Shown: one piece after another, positions 34,668 through 43,667 of the stretch
Layout: each line of letters opens with the position of its first letter
How positions within the stretch are numbered: the first letter of the stretch is position 1
Assembly: GCF_030268965.1 (NCBI RefSeq)
Contig: NZ_BSSE01000014.1
Coordinates: forward strand, 1-64,000
Length of the DNA: 64,000 bases
Direction: 5' to 3'
Source: Microtetraspora sp. NBRC 16547
GTDB taxonomy: Bacteria; Actinomycetota; Actinomycetes; Streptosporangiales; Streptosporangiaceae
The notes under the pieces: generated by a model
What the model was told of the DNA's origin: nothing
What the model saw: the letters and a program-made list of their open reading frames with translations, nothing else
The model's database searches: none
Made by a program: the position numbers and the translations under genes

Positions 34668-35734
34668 CAGTGCTTCTCCTCGGAGGGACCCGCGATGACT
34701 TCCAGGATCTCCGCGGTAGTGACCACCCCGAGCAGGGCCCCGCCCGCGACGACCTTGACCGGGCGGCCGGCGGACAGGACGGTCCTGGCAGCGTCGCGGA
34801 TCACGGTTTCCGGTGCGAGCTCCGGCCCGTCGAGCGGTTCGCCGGGACGTGCGTCGCGCATGATCCAGGGCAGGGTCAGGACGTCGGACCTGGGCACGTC
34901 GCTGACGAAGTCCCGCACGTAGTCGTCGGCCGGCGCGCCGACTACCTGGTCGGGGGTGCCCATCTGGACGAGCGCGCCGTCACGCATGATGAGGATGCGG
35001 TCGCCCAGCTTGAGCGCCTCGTTCAGGTCGTGGGTGATGAAGATCATGGTTTTGCCGACCTCGTGGTGCAGGCGGATGACCTCGTTCTGCATCTCGCGCC
35101 TGATCAGCGGGTCGAGCGCGGAGAACGGCTCGTCGAACAGGAGCACCTCGGGGTCGGCGGCCAGCGCACGGGCCAGGCCGACGCGCTGCTGCATGCCGCC
35201 GGAGAGCTGGTCGGGATAGGAGTTCTCGAAGCCGGTGAGGCCGACGAGCTCGACCACCTCGCGGGCCCTGGTGTAGCGCTGCTGCTTGGGCACGCCGCGG
35301 ATCTCCAGCCCGAAGGCGACGTTGTCCAGCACGCACCGGTGGGGCAGCAGCCCGAAGTGCTGGAAGACCATGGCCATGCGGTGTCTGCGCAGTTCGCGCA
35401 GCCGTCGCTCGTCCGCCTTGCGGATGTCCTCGCCGTCGAGCACGATCTCGCCGGCTGTCGGCTCGATCAGCCGGGTCAGGCAGCGGACCAGGGTGGACTT
35501 GCCCGAGCCAGAAAGGCCCATGACGACGAACACCTCGCCTCTCCGTACGGAGAAGGAAACGTCGCGAACCGCGGCGACGCAGCCCGTCTGCTCCTTGAGC
35601 TCCTTACGGCCGAGCGCGCTGCCGACGACGCTGTCGGCCTTTGGGCCGAACACCTTCCACAGCCCCCTGGCGTCGAGGACGGAGGGTGACTCGGCGCCGA
35701 GCGGGATGCGTTCGGTCACTGACGGTACGGTCAT
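34667..35734 (-). CDS. proV: Glycine betaine ABC transporter ATP-binding protein
   Basis: ATPase of 355 aa. Walker A is GLSGSGKST, the signature is [15 protein letters not shown], and Walker B is [12 protein letters not shown], all in the order of ProV/OpuAA. A short C-terminal CBS-like tail ([17 protein letters not shown] then [12 protein letters not shown]) could sense osmotic or nucleotide signals. ATG 35734 is taken with AAGAGG upstream; a GTG two codons earlier is less likely. First gene of the importer operon, with a candidate IclR-type operator 112 bp upstream. Confidence 0.95.
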   Translation of the reverse strand: MTVPSVTERIPLGAESPSVLDARGLWKVFGPKADSVVGSALGRKELKEQTGCVAAVRDVSFSVRRGEVFVVMGLSGSGKSTLVRCLTRLIEPTAGEIVLDGEDIRKADERRLRELRRHRMAMVFQHFGLLPHRCVLDNVAFGLEIRGVPKQQRYTRAREVVELVGLTGFENSYPDQLSGGMQQRVGLARALAADPEVLLFDEPFSALDPLIRREMQNEVIRLHHEVGKTMIFITHDLNEALKLGDRILIMRDGALVQMGTPDQVVGAPADDYVRDFVSDVPRSDVLTLPWIMRDARPGEPLDGPELAPETVIRDAARTVLSAGRPVKVVAGGALLGVVTTAEILEVIAGPSEEKH

Positions 35735-35845
35735 GGCCACCTCTTGGTCGTCGGAGCGTCAGTTCGCTGGGAGCCACCGCTGGGAGTGTCCACCCAGCGC
35801 CTGCCAGGCCGAACTCGGTGTCATCGGCGCCCCTCTGATCTGATC

Positions 35846-35862
35846 GTTGCGTATCGCGCAAG
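35846..35862. promoter_or_regulatory. Operator-like palindrome upstream of proV (GTTGC-N7-GCAAG)
   Basis: Same 17-bp frame as the palindromes at 31481 and 37822, with one mismatch in the right arm (GCAAG for GCAAC). It lies 112 bp before proV. Confidence 0.55.
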
Positions 35863-36091
35863 ATGCTGCTCAGCGAGAAACAGGATTGACCGCTTTCTTC
35901 GGGCTAGTCAAGGCTTAGCAGGAATCACGGAATAAATCCCTATGGTCGTAGTTTCTCCCCTTCCCCGCGCCACGTCTTGACTGTGTGGCGTCTCGGGTCC
36001 CACTCTGTTGCGCCGCGTGCCCTTCCACCACGTGCCGGTCACCCCGGAGAGCAAGGCCGAGGCGGAGGCCAGTGACGGACACCGGCCAGGC

Positions 36092-36123
36092 GGCGGTGGG
36101 GAGGAGCTGCGGCCCCCACCGCC
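36092..36123 (-). terminator. Terminator after betA
   Basis: GGCGGTGGGG / CCCCACCGCC, a perfect 10-bp stem, just beyond the betA stop. It is followed on the minus strand by about 220 bp with no gene before proV. Confidence 0.6.
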
Positions 36124-36130
36124 TCCCTCT

Positions 36131-37768
36131 TTACGTGCGGTGGCGGTAGAACTCGGTGGTCTCGGGCGGGAGCGGGGTGTTGCCAAGGATCAGGTCGGTC
36201 GCCTTCTCCGCCAACATCATGACCGGCGCGTAGATATTCCCGTTGGTGACGTACGGCATGACTGAGGCGTCCACCACGCGCAGCCCGTCCACGCCGTGCA
36301 CGCGCATGGTCTCCGGGTCGACCACCGACATCTCGTCCACCCCCATCCTGGCCGTGCAGGAGGGGTGCAGAGCCGTCTCGCCGTCTCTGGCGACCCAGTT
36401 GAGAATCTCCTCGTCGGTCTCAACGGACGGCCCAGGCGACAGCTCGCCGGTGCTGAACTCGGTCAGGGCGGGCTGGCCGAGGATACGGCGGGCCGCTCTG
36501 ACGGCCTCCACCCACTCCCGTCGGTCCTGTGCGGTGGACAGGTAGTTGAACCGCAGGGAGGGGTGCCGGCGCGGATCGGTACTCTTGATCTTCACCGAGC
36601 CGCGTGCGTCGGAGTACATGGGCCCGACGTGCACCTGGTAGCCGTGCCCGCCCGCGGGCGCGGAGCCGTCGTAGCGGACGGCGACGGGCAGGAAGTGGAA
36701 CATCAGGTTGGGGTAGCCAACGTCGTCGTTGCTGCGGACGAAGCCCCCCGCCTCGAAGTGGTTGGTCGCCCCCGGGCCCTTGCGCAGGAACAGCCACTGC
36801 GCGCCGATCCACGGGTGACGCCACTTCTGCAGGTGCGGCTGCATCGAGACCGGCTTGCCACACCCGTGCTGGATGTAGACCTCCAGGTGGTCCTGCAGGT
36901 TCTCACCCACGCCCGGCAGGTCGTGGACCACGCGGACGCCGAGGGGGCTCAGTTCCTTGGCGTTGCCGATGCCAGACAGCTGGAGGAGTTGCGGCGAGTT
37001 GATCGCGCCGCCGCAGAGGATGACCTCCTTGGCCCGCACGGTGCCGCCGTTGTACTCCACGCCGACCGCCCGCGTGCCCTCGAAGAGCACCTTCGACACG
37101 AAGGCACGGGTCTTGACCGTGAGGTTCGGGCGCTTCAGCACCGGATGCAGGTAGGCGCGGGCGGCGCTGAGCCGGCGGCCCCGCCTGATGGTGCGGTCGA
37201 AGCGGGCGAAGCCCTCCTGACGGTAGCCGTTGACGTCGTCCGTGAGCGGGTAGCCCGCCTCCCGCACGGCTTTGAAGAAGGCCGCGTAGAGCGGGGTGCT
37301 CGCCGGCCCTCGCTCCAGCGCCAGCGGTCCGTCATGGCCGCGCCAGGGAGTCCCCGGGTCGGCCAGGCAGCTCTCCATCCGCTTGAAGTACGGCAGGCAG
37401 TGGGCGTAGTCCCACGTCTTCATCCCGGAGTCGGCACCCCACCGCTCGTAGTCCAGCGGGTTGCCGCGCTGGAAGATCATGCCGTTGATGCTGCTTGAGC
37501 CCCCGAGCACCTTCCCTCGGGCGTGGTAGATCCTGCGGCCGTGCATGTGCGGCTCGGGCTCGGACTCGTACCGCCAGTCGTAGAAGCGGTTGCCGATGGG
37601 GAAGGTAAGTGCCGCCGGCATGTGGATGAAGACGTCCCAGGGATAGTCCGGTCGACCCGCCTCCAGGACCAGCACCCGCGTGGCCGGGTCCGCGGAGAGC
37701 CGGTTGGCCAGGGCGCTGCCGGCTGAGCCGCCTCCGACGATGACGAAGTCGTACTGCGGTGACGTCAT
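36131..37768 (-). CDS. betA: Choline dehydrogenase (GMC oxidoreductase)
   Basis: Flavoenzyme of 545 aa. The GMC fold is shown by [17 protein letters not shown] at the N-terminus, the signature [20 protein letters not shown], and [15 protein letters not shown]. The catalytic His/Asn region is in [10 protein letters not shown] and [16 protein letters not shown]. Best match in style is BetA, oxidising choline to betaine aldehyde and, in part, on to glycine betaine. No separate betaine aldehyde dehydrogenase gene is present in the window. GAGG precedes ATG 37768. It shares a 125-bp intergenic region and one palindrome with the divergent iclR gene. Confidence 0.88.
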   Translation of the reverse strand: MTSPQYDFVIVGGGSAGSALANRLSADPATRVLVLEAGRPDYPWDVFIHMPAALTFPIGNRFYDWRYESEPEPHMHGRRIYHARGKVLGGSSSINGMIFQRGNPLDYERWGADSGMKTWDYAHCLPYFKRMESCLADPGTPWRGHDGPLALERGPASTPLYAAFFKAVREAGYPLTDDVNGYRQEGFARFDRTIRRGRRLSAARAYLHPVLKRPNLTVKTRAFVSKVLFEGTRAVGVEYNGGTVRAKEVILCGGAINSPQLLQLSGIGNAKELSPLGVRVVHDLPGVGENLQDHLEVYIQHGCGKPVSMQPHLQKWRHPWIGAQWLFLRKGPGATNHFEAGGFVRSNDDVGYPNLMFHFLPVAVRYDGSAPAGGHGYQVHVGPMYSDARGSVKIKSTDPRRHPSLRFNYLSTAQDRREWVEAVRAARRILGQPALTEFSTGELSPGPSVETDEEILNWVARDGETALHPSCTARMGVDEMSVVDPETMRVHGVDGLRVVDASVMPYVTNGNIYAPVMMLAEKATDLILGNTPLPPETTEFYRHRT

Positions 37769-37821
37769 GATGCCTCGTCTCGCTCGCGCGTTTCATCGAA
37801 TCGTAGTGTTATGTGCATTGC

Positions 37822-37838
37822 GTTGCACTAGTCGCAAC
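37822..37838. promoter_or_regulatory. Palindromic operator between betA and iclR (GTTGC-N7-GCAAC)
   Basis: Perfect arms around ACTAGTC, midway between the divergent betA and iclR starts (54 and 56 bp). Placed to allow IclR autoregulation and control of betA. Confidence 0.65.
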
Positions 37839-37864
37839 AATGGATCTTCTGTTTGCGTTCGACG

Positions 37865-37893
37865 CAGTTCTGCAAAGCACTTACAGTTTCGCT
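37865..37893 (+). promoter_or_regulatory. Candidate leaderless promoter of iclR
   Basis: TACAGT sits 6 bp before the iclR ATG, with TTCGAC 18 bp further upstream. No ribosome-binding site is present before this ATG, so transcription may begin at or near the start codon. Prediction from pattern only. Confidence 0.35.
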
Positions 37894-38667
37894 ATGAGCA
37901 ACGACTCGAGTAGTGGGGGCGTGCAGTCCGTCGATCGGGCGATCAGCGTGCTGGAGATCCTTTCGCGCCGGGGTGAGGCGGGGGTCAGCGAGGTCGCCGC
38001 CGAGATCGACGTGCACAAGTCGACCGCCTTCCGGCTGCTCGGCGCCCTGGAGGCGCGCGGTCTGGTGGAGCAGGCCGAAGACCGGGGCAAGTACCGCCTC
38101 GGCTTCGGCATCATCCGGCTGGCCGGCGGGGTCAGCACCCAGATGGACATCACCCAGCGCAGCCGTCACGTCTGCCAGCGGCTGGCCAAGGAGATCGGCG
38201 AGACGGTCAACATCGCGGTGCTTCGCTCCACCTACGCCGTCAACCTGGACCAGGTGCGCGGCCCTTCCGCCGTCACCGCCTACAACTGGGTCGGCCAGCT
38301 CACGCCCCTGCACGCCACCTCGAGCGGCAAGGTGCTCCTGGCCCACCTGGACGACGGGCAGCGCGCGAAACTGCTGGCCGACGGACAGCTGCAGAGCTTC
38401 ACGTCCAGGACGATCATCGATGCCGACGCCCTCGAGCGGCAGCTGGCCGAGATCAGGAAGGCGGGGTACGCCTCCTGCCTGGAGGAGCTCGAGGACGGGC
38501 TGAACGCCATGGCCGCGCCCATCCGCTCCTACCACGGCGAGGTCATCGCCGCGGTCAGCGCCTCCGGCCCCGCCTACCGCTTCAGCGAGAAGCGCATGCA
38601 CGAACTCGTCCCCGTCCTGATCAGCGGCGCCGACGAGATCAGCGAGCGGCTCGGCTACGCGCACTAG
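37894..38667 (+). CDS. IclR-family transcriptional regulator of the betaine island
   Basis: Protein of 257 aa. The N-terminal winged helix (SVDRAISVLEILSRRG, then VSEVAAEIDVHKSTAFRLLGAL) is followed by an IclR effector domain with HATSSGKVLLAHL and a late SISAS-like AAVSASGPAYRF. It is divergent from betA and lies between the importer/degradation operons and the oxygenase operon, so control of the whole island is plausible. Candidate effectors are betaine, choline or dimethylglycine. The ATG at 37894 lacks a ribosome-binding site; GTG 37921 would lose little of the domain. Confidence 0.88.
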   Translation: MSNDSSSGGVQSVDRAISVLEILSRRGEAGVSEVAAEIDVHKSTAFRLLGALEARGLVEQAEDRGKYRLGFGIIRLAGGVSTQMDITQRSRHVCQRLAKEIGETVNIAVLRSTYAVNLDQVRGPSAVTAYNWVGQLTPLHATSSGKVLLAHLDDGQRAKLLADGQLQSFTSRTIIDADALERQLAEIRKAGYASCLEELEDGLNAMAAPIRSYHGEVIAAVSASGPAYRFSEKRMHELVPVLISGADEISERLGYAH

Positions 38668-38766
38668 CGTCCACCCGTACGCCAACCGCATCGCGTGCTC
38701 CACTCCGGGCAGTCCGCCCCGTCCTTGGGCGGGGGTCCAGGAGCCCCTCGTCTTCGCCGGCCGTCT

Positions 38767-39882
38767 CTATCCGATCCGCTCCTGGACCCATTCATGGAAG
38801 GCGCTGATGTGGTGCTCGCTCGGCACCAGCACGCCGCCCTTGGCGTACGTGCGCGAGCCCATCCTCGGCTGGCAGCGCTCGCAGGCCTCGAAGTCCTGCT
38901 GGTTGACCCGGTGGAAGAGCTCGACTGACTTGTCCAGGTCCTTCCCGCTCGCCACGACCTCGGGCAGGTAGAGCCAATCGCACTCGACCACCGTTCGGTC
39001 GACCGCGAGAGGAAACATGCGGTGCAGGATGACGTGGTCGGGCACCAGGTTGATGAAGACCTGCGGCTTGACGGTGATCGCGTAGTAGCGCCTGTCCTGG
39101 TCCGCACTGACGCCCGGGATGCGGTCCACCCCGGCCGAGCCGTCCACGGTGAAGCCCTCGACATCCTCGCCGAACTCGGCGCCGTGACCGACGAAGTACT
39201 GCGCCGCGTACCCGTCGGCAAACTCCGGCAGCACCTCGGTCAGCTCGGGGTGGATCGTGGCGCAGTGGTAGCACTCCATGAAGTTCTCGACGATGAGCTT
39301 CCAGTTGGCCTTGACCTCGTAGACGATCCGCCGGCCCACCTCCAGCTCCGCCACGTCGTAGTTGCCGATCAGGTCGAGCGCGCCCAGCCGATCGGTCACC
39401 GCACCCATCACGTCCTCCTCGAACGATGGGGGCTCGTCGGCCAGGCAGATCCACACGTAGCCGAGCCACTCGCGCACGTGCACGTTGACCAGGCCGTACT
39501 CCGTCCGATCCAGGTCCGCCATCTTGGCCAGGTTGGGCGCCGCGATCAGCTTGCCGTCGAGGTCGTAGGTCCAGGCATGGTAGGAGCACTGGAAGGCCCG
39601 CTTGACCTCGCCGGACTCCTCCGTGCAGATGATCGCGCCGCGGTGCCGGCAGACGTTATAGAAGGCGCGGACCGACCCGTCGCGCGCCCTGCTGACGAGC
39701 ATGTTCTCGGTGCCGACCTGCACCGTCTTGAAGGCTCCTGGCTTGGCCAGGTCCGCAGAGCGCACCACGCAGAACCACATCGTCTCGAAGATTCTCCGCT
39801 GCTCCAGCGCGAAGATCTCCGGATCGGTGTAATAGCGGCCCGGCAGGGTGGGGATCACGCTTGAGGTTGTTGTGGTGCCCAC
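38767..39882 (-). CDS. Rieske non-haem iron oxygenase, probable glycine betaine monooxygenase
   Basis: Oxygenase alpha-type subunit of 371 aa. The Rieske centre is Cys78-x-His80 and Cys99-x2-His102 (CRHRG, CSYHAW). The mononuclear iron ligands lie in the ECYHCATIH motif at about 203-211. The style (NVCRHRGAIIC, FMECYHCATIHPEL) is that of GbcA-type betaine and stachydrine demethylases. Context with dimethylglycine and sarcosine oxidases makes conversion of glycine betaine to dimethylglycine plus formaldehyde the best proposal. GTG 39882 follows GAGGAG; the longer open frame is not protein-like. It is the last gene of the ferredoxin-reductase-mscR operon. Confidence 0.88.
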   Translation of the reverse strand: MGTTTTSSVIPTLPGRYYTDPEIFALEQRRIFETMWFCVVRSADLAKPGAFKTVQVGTENMLVSRARDGSVRAFYNVCRHRGAIICTEESGEVKRAFQCSYHAWTYDLDGKLIAAPNLAKMADLDRTEYGLVNVHVREWLGYVWICLADEPPSFEEDVMGAVTDRLGALDLIGNYDVAELEVGRRIVYEVKANWKLIVENFMECYHCATIHPELTEVLPEFADGYAAQYFVGHGAEFGEDVEGFTVDGSAGVDRIPGVSADQDRRYYAITVKPQVFINLVPDHVILHRMFPLAVDRTVVECDWLYLPEVVASGKDLDKSVELFHRVNQQDFEACERCQPRMGSRTYAKGGVLVPSEHHISAFHEWVQERIG

Positions 39883-39910
39883 GGGAGTACTCCTCTGTGT
39901 ACGGGCCGGG

Positions 39911-40102
39911 TCAGTGTCCTCGGCGGATCCAGTCCTCGAGTTGCGGAGCCTCGGCTCCGATGCCGGTGTCGTCGCCGTGCGCCGCGTCGATGACCAGCAC
40001 CTGGTCGTCGTCACCCAGCGGCCAGACGTTGTTGTCGACGTCCCACGTCCCGCCATCCAGGCGGAATGTGCCGCGGGTGACCAGGCGCTCGATCCGCGTC
40101 AC
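39911..40102 (-). pseudogene. Truncated MBL-fold hydrolase, MscR partner
   Basis: A 63-codon frame starts by GTGA overlap with the mscR stop. It reads [19 protein letters not shown] then DVDNNVWPLGDDDQVLVIDA, the typical opening of the metallo-beta-lactamase protein encoded after mscR in many actinobacteria. After DAAHGDD it departs from the family and stops. The zinc-binding HxHxDH motif and about 150 residues are missing. It is probably inactive. The next gene, the Rieske oxygenase, begins 28 bp later. Confidence 0.7.
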
Positions 40103-41184
40103 AGCAGCACCACCGAACGGAGCACCTCGCCGTGGTGCATCTTGGCGAAGGCGTCCTCCACGTCGGGCAGGCCGATGGTCTCGGTGACGAACGCGTTCAG
40201 GTCGAAGCGGCCCTGCAGGTAGAGGGAGACCAGCATGGGGAGGTCGCGGCTCGGCAGGCAGTCGCCGTACCAACTGGACTTCAGCGAGCCGCCGCGGCCG
40301 AAGACGTCGAGGAGCGGAAGTTCGAGCATCAGCTCCGGGGTGGGCACGCCCACGAGCACGGCGGTCCCGGCCAGGTCGCGGGCGTAGAACGCCTGCTTGA
40401 ACGTCTCAGGCCGGCCGACGGCGTCGATGACAACGTCCGCGCCGAAGCCGCCGGTGAGCTCCCTGATCCGCTCGACGGGATCGGCCTGCTTCGCGTTGAC
40501 GGTGTGCGTCGCGCCGAAGCCACGCGCCCAGTCGAGCTTCCTGTCGTCCACGTCGACGGCGATGATCGTAGTGGCGCCGACGAGCTGGGCGCCGGCGATC
40601 GCCGCGTTGCCGACGCCGCCGCAACCGATGACCGCGACCGAGTCGCCGTGGCTGACTGCGCCGGTGTTCACGGCCGCGCCGAGCCCGGCCATCACGCCGC
40701 ACCCGAGGAGCCCGGCGGCGGCCGGGGAGGCGGCCGGGTCGACCTTGGTGCACTGTCCGGCGGCCACCAGCGTCTTCTCGGCGAACGCGCCGATGCCGAG
40801 CGCGGGGCTGAGCGGCGTGCCGTCGGCCAGGGTCATGCGCTGGGTCGCGTTGTGGGTGGCGAAGCAGTACTGCGGGCGGCCCCTGAGACAGGAGCGGCAG
40901 GATCCGCACACCGCACGCCAGTTGAGGATCACGAAGTCGCCGGGCACGACGTCGGTGACTCCGACGCCGACGGCTTCGATCAGTCCCGCCGCCTCGTGAC
41001 CGAGCAGGAATGGGAAGTCGTCGCTGATGCCGCCCTCGCGGTAGTGCAGGTCGGTGTGGCATACGCCGCACGCTTGCACCTTCACCAGTGCCTCGCCGGG
41101 GCCGGGATCCGGCACCAGGATCGTCTCCAGGCTGACCGGCTTACCCTTGCCGGTCGCGACCACGCCGCGAACTTCATGCGCCAT
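40099..41184 (-). CDS. mscR: S-(hydroxymethyl)mycothiol dehydrogenase (mycothiol-dependent formaldehyde dehydrogenase)
   Basis: Zinc-dependent alcohol dehydrogenase-type enzyme of 361 aa. Catalytic zinc ligands lie in [12 protein letters not shown] and GHEAAG. The structural zinc loop is [15 protein letters not shown], and the NAD site is [14 protein letters not shown]. The overall sequence matches MscR, which oxidises the mycothiol-formaldehyde adduct. Within this operon it would remove formaldehyde made by demethylation of betaine, dimethylglycine and sarcosine. It lies 15 bp after the ferredoxin reductase gene. Confidence 0.9.
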   Translation of the reverse strand: MAHEVRGVVATGKGKPVSLETILVPDPGPGEALVKVQACGVCHTDLHYREGGISDDFPFLLGHEAAGLIEAVGVGVTDVVPGDFVILNWRAVCGSCRSCLRGRPQYCFATHNATQRMTLADGTPLSPALGIGAFAEKTLVAAGQCTKVDPAASPAAAGLLGCGVMAGLGAAVNTGAVSHGDSVAVIGCGGVGNAAIAGAQLVGATTIIAVDVDDRKLDWARGFGATHTVNAKQADPVERIRELTGGFGADVVIDAVGRPETFKQAFYARDLAGTAVLVGVPTPELMLELPLLDVFGRGGSLKSSWYGDCLPSRDLPMLVSLYLQGRFDLNAFVTETIGLPDVEDAFAKMHHGEVLRSVVLL

Positions 41185-41199
41185 CGATTCACTCCTGTT

Positions 41200-42372
41200 T
41201 CAGCCGGCCTGGGCCGGCGCGGTCTCCAAATGGCGGCGCCAGCGGGTGAACAGCCGCACCTGGTTCACACCCAGCACCGCCACGGGGCGGCCTCCCTGCC
41301 GGTAGACGGCGAGGAAGCTGTGGTTCGCCGGATCGCCCTCCTCCACGGTGACCGTGTCAGCGTCGCGGGCCTGCCCGATTAACTGGATCTTCACGTCGAA
41401 CTGGTCGGACCAGAGGTAGGCCGGGCGCGCGGGCTCCGGGCGGGCGGTGCCGCCGGACAGCAGCGTCGCCGCCGCGACGCCGGCTCGCTGGCGGGCGCCT
41501 GTCCAGTGCTCGATCCGGTGGTGGCGGCCCTGCGCGGGATCGAACCAGGCCGCGCAGTCGCCGACGGCGACGATCCCCGGGACGGACGTACCGCCGCCCT
41601 CGTCGCAGAGGACCCCATCGCCCAATTCCAGGCCGCTGCCCTCCAGCCAGGCGGTGTTGGGCACCGCCCCGATCCCGACGACCACGACGTCGGCCGGCAG
41701 GTGCGTTCCGTCCGCCAGGCGTACCCCGTCGACCCGGTGCGCGCCAGTCAGTGCTGTCACGTGCGCGCCGCAGACCAGCTGGACGCCGCGCTTCTCGTGC
41801 ACGCCCGCGATGGCCCGGGCCATCGTGACGCCGATGACGTGCGCCAGCGGCGCCTGCCCCGACTCCACGAGGGTCACTTCCAGGCCCAGCTCGCGGGCCG
41901 TGGCGGCGACTTCGGCGCCGATGAAGCCGCCGCCGATCACCACCAGTCTCTTGGCGGTCTTCAGGTCGGCGCGTAGCGCTCGGGCGTCGTCCAGCGTGCG
42001 CAGCGTGTGCACGCCGGGCAGTCCCTCCGCCGCCGGCAGTCGGCGCGCGGAGGCGCCGGTCGCGATCACGATGCCGTCCGCGAGAAGCGAGGTGCCGTCG
42101 CTCAGCGTGATACGCCGGATGGCCGGGTCCAGGGCGGTGGCGGCCCCGCCCAGCCGCCATTCGAGGTCCGGGTCTTCGCCTTCGGACTCCAGGGCGAGGT
42201 CGGTCTCGCTGATGGCGCCCTTGAGGAAGTCCTTGGACAGCGGGGGCCGGTCATAGGGGCGATGCTTCTCCTCGCCGATGAGGACGATGCGTCCCTCATA
42301 CCCCTGGCCTCGCAGGGCGCGGGCGCTCAGCAGCCCAGCCAGCGAGGCGCCGATCACGCAGATCGTGTTCAC
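41200..42372 (-). CDS. FAD-dependent ferredoxin reductase
   Basis: Reductase of 390 aa of the class that serves Rieske oxygenases and P450s. FAD site VIGASLAGLLSARALRGQG, NAD site VVIGGGFIGAEVAATARELG, and C-terminal VGDCAAWFDPAQG. GTG 42372 overlaps the stop of the Rieske ferredoxin gene (GTGA), so both are coupled. It should pass electrons from NAD(P)H to that ferredoxin and on to the Rieske oxygenase in the same operon. The frame is open upstream, but only inside the ferredoxin gene. Confidence 0.9.
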   Translation of the reverse strand: MNTICVIGASLAGLLSARALRGQGYEGRIVLIGEEKHRPYDRPPLSKDFLKGAISETDLALESEGEDPDLEWRLGGAATALDPAIRRITLSDGTSLLADGIVIATGASARRLPAAEGLPGVHTLRTLDDARALRADLKTAKRLVVIGGGFIGAEVAATARELGLEVTLVESGQAPLAHVIGVTMARAIAGVHEKRGVQLVCGAHVTALTGAHRVDGVRLADGTHLPADVVVVGIGAVPNTAWLEGSGLELGDGVLCDEGGGTSVPGIVAVGDCAAWFDPAQGRHHRIEHWTGARQRAGVAAATLLSGGTARPEPARPAYLWSDQFDVKIQLIGQARDADTVTVEEGDPANHSFLAVYRQGGRPVAVLGVNQVRLFTRWRRHLETAPAQAG

Positions 42373-42719
42373 TCCCGCTCCCTCACGGTGACGCAAGGAG
42401 GAAGGTTGGGCGGCGCGTCGGACGGCACGACATAGATGACGTCGTTCTGGACGACCACCTGGTGGGTGCGGACTGGCCGCTTGGCGGGAGGGGCGTCGAC
42501 CTGGCCGGTGCGCAGATCGAATCGTGAGGCGTGCAGCGGGCACTCCACCTCGCAGCCCTCCAGCCACCCGTCGGCCAGCGAGGCGTCCTGGTGGGTGCAG
42601 GTGTCGTCGATCGCGAGGATCTCGCCGTTATCGGTGTGGAAGACGGCGATGGGCGGATTGACATTGAGGCGGACGGCCTCACCTCGCGGAAGTGACGCGA
42701 GAGGGCACGCTGGGATCAT
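42369..42719 (-). CDS. Rieske-type [2Fe-2S] ferredoxin
   Basis: Protein of 116 aa. Cluster ligands are Cys41-x-His43 (CTHQDAS) and Cys60-x2-His63 (CPLHASRFDL). It is the electron carrier of the oxygenase system and the first gene of the operon ferredoxin - reductase - mscR - MBL remnant - oxygenase. A weak copy of the island palindrome lies 35 bp upstream. Confidence 0.92.
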   Translation of the reverse strand: MIPACPLASLPRGEAVRLNVNPPIAVFHTDNGEILAIDDTCTHQDASLADGWLEGCEVECPLHASRFDLRTGQVDAPPAKRPVRTHQVVVQNDVIYVVPSDAPPNLPPCVTVRERE

Positions 42720-42753
42720 CGTGTCACATCCCCGGTTTCGTAACGGGGAACGT

Positions 42754-42770
42754 TTAGCGCCATGCGCAAC
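42754..42770. promoter_or_regulatory. Degenerate operator upstream of the ferredoxin operon (TTAGC-N7-GCAAC)
   Basis: Right arm GCAAC is exact; the left arm matches GTTGC at three of five positions. Spacing is the same 7 bp as in the other three sites. Confidence 0.35.
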
Positions 42771-42932
42771 AGAGTGCGGGTGCGGAATGCGGATGTCAAG
42801 ACCGGTTTGCGGGGCTTCTGTCCAGTTTTCGGGTTGACCGGGAGTGCCGGCCGGGACCTGTCCTCGAAGGGCGGCGTCCTGGCCGGCACCGCCTACCGTC
42901 TGCTGCTGGCCTGACGGCGGGGTGGTCGGCGG

Positions 42933-43667
42933 CTAGCGCAGATGCCGGGTGAAGAACCGGGCCGCGTCCTCCCCTGCGAACTGCGGGACGCCGGTGTGCC
43001 CGCCCATGTTGGCGTGCAGCGTTTTCTCCTCGGAGCCGAAGGCGTCGAACAGGTCCAGAGCTGCCTGCCGGTCGTTCCCTTCGTCGTCCCACTGCAGCAG
43101 GACGTGCAGCGGAATGGTGACCTGTCGGGCCTCCTCGAACATGGTGCGAGGCACGAAACTCCCGGCGAAGAAGCCGGCGGCCACGATGCGCGGCTCGACC
43201 ACCGCAAGCCGGATGCCGATGGAGATCACTCCTCCCGAGTACCCGACCGGGCCGCCGATCTCGGGCAGCGACAGGAGGGCATCCAGGGCGGCCTGCCATT
43301 CCGGGACCGCCTTGTCGACGAGCGGGAGGATGAGGGCGTCGATGATCTCGTCGCTGACCGGCTCGCCGGCCTCCATAGCCCGGCGCAGGTCGGCGCGGGC
43401 CTGCTCGGCGGCGGCGGAGCGGGGCCGGTCACCGGTCCCGGGGAGCTCGATGGTGGCCGCAGCGAAGCCCTCCGCCGCAGAGTGCCGGGCCCGCGCCACC
43501 AGCCGGGGGTACATCTTGTGCAGTCCGAGCGGGGGGTGGCCGAGCAGGATCAGCGGCGCCGGTGCGGATGCGGATCCGGGCGTCCACAGGATGCCGGGGA
43601 TCTCGCCGAGGGTGAATTCGCGTTCGAGGATGCCGTCGTCGAGGCGCTGCTCGGAGGTGAATTGCAT
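42933..43667 (-). CDS. Dienelactone hydrolase-like alpha/beta hydrolase
   Basis: Alpha/beta hydrolase of 244 aa. The nucleophile elbow is GYSGG (Ser at about 144), with the acid and His likely in LLQWDDEGND and NMGGHTGVP. The N-terminal part (EREFTLGEIPGILWTPG) is typical of prolyl oligopeptidase/dienelactone hydrolase relatives. It is monocistronic on the minus strand. No pathway link is evident. The 5' region 43668-43937 shows no gene. Confidence 0.8.
   Translation of the reverse strand: MQFTSEQRLDDGILEREFTLGEIPGILWTPGSASAPAPLILLGHPPLGLHKMYPRLVARARHSAAEGFAAATIELPGTGDRPRSAAAEQARADLRRAMEAGEPVSDEIIDALILPLVDKAVPEWQAALDALLSLPEIGGPVGYSGGVISIGIRLAVVEPRIVAAGFFAGSFVPRTMFEEARQVTIPLHVLLQWDDEGNDRQAALDLFDAFGSEEKTLHANMGGHTGVPQFAGEDAARFFTRHLR

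Noticed and set aside
32655-34922. 755-codon open frame antisense to the fused permease
   Set aside because: Composition is Arg/Asp/His/Gln-rich without domains; the opposite strand encodes a clear transporter.
42841-42914. Plus-strand tail-like peptide ending GVLAGTAYRLLLA
   Set aside because: Might be the end of a lost gene, but it is too short and not clearly related to any family.
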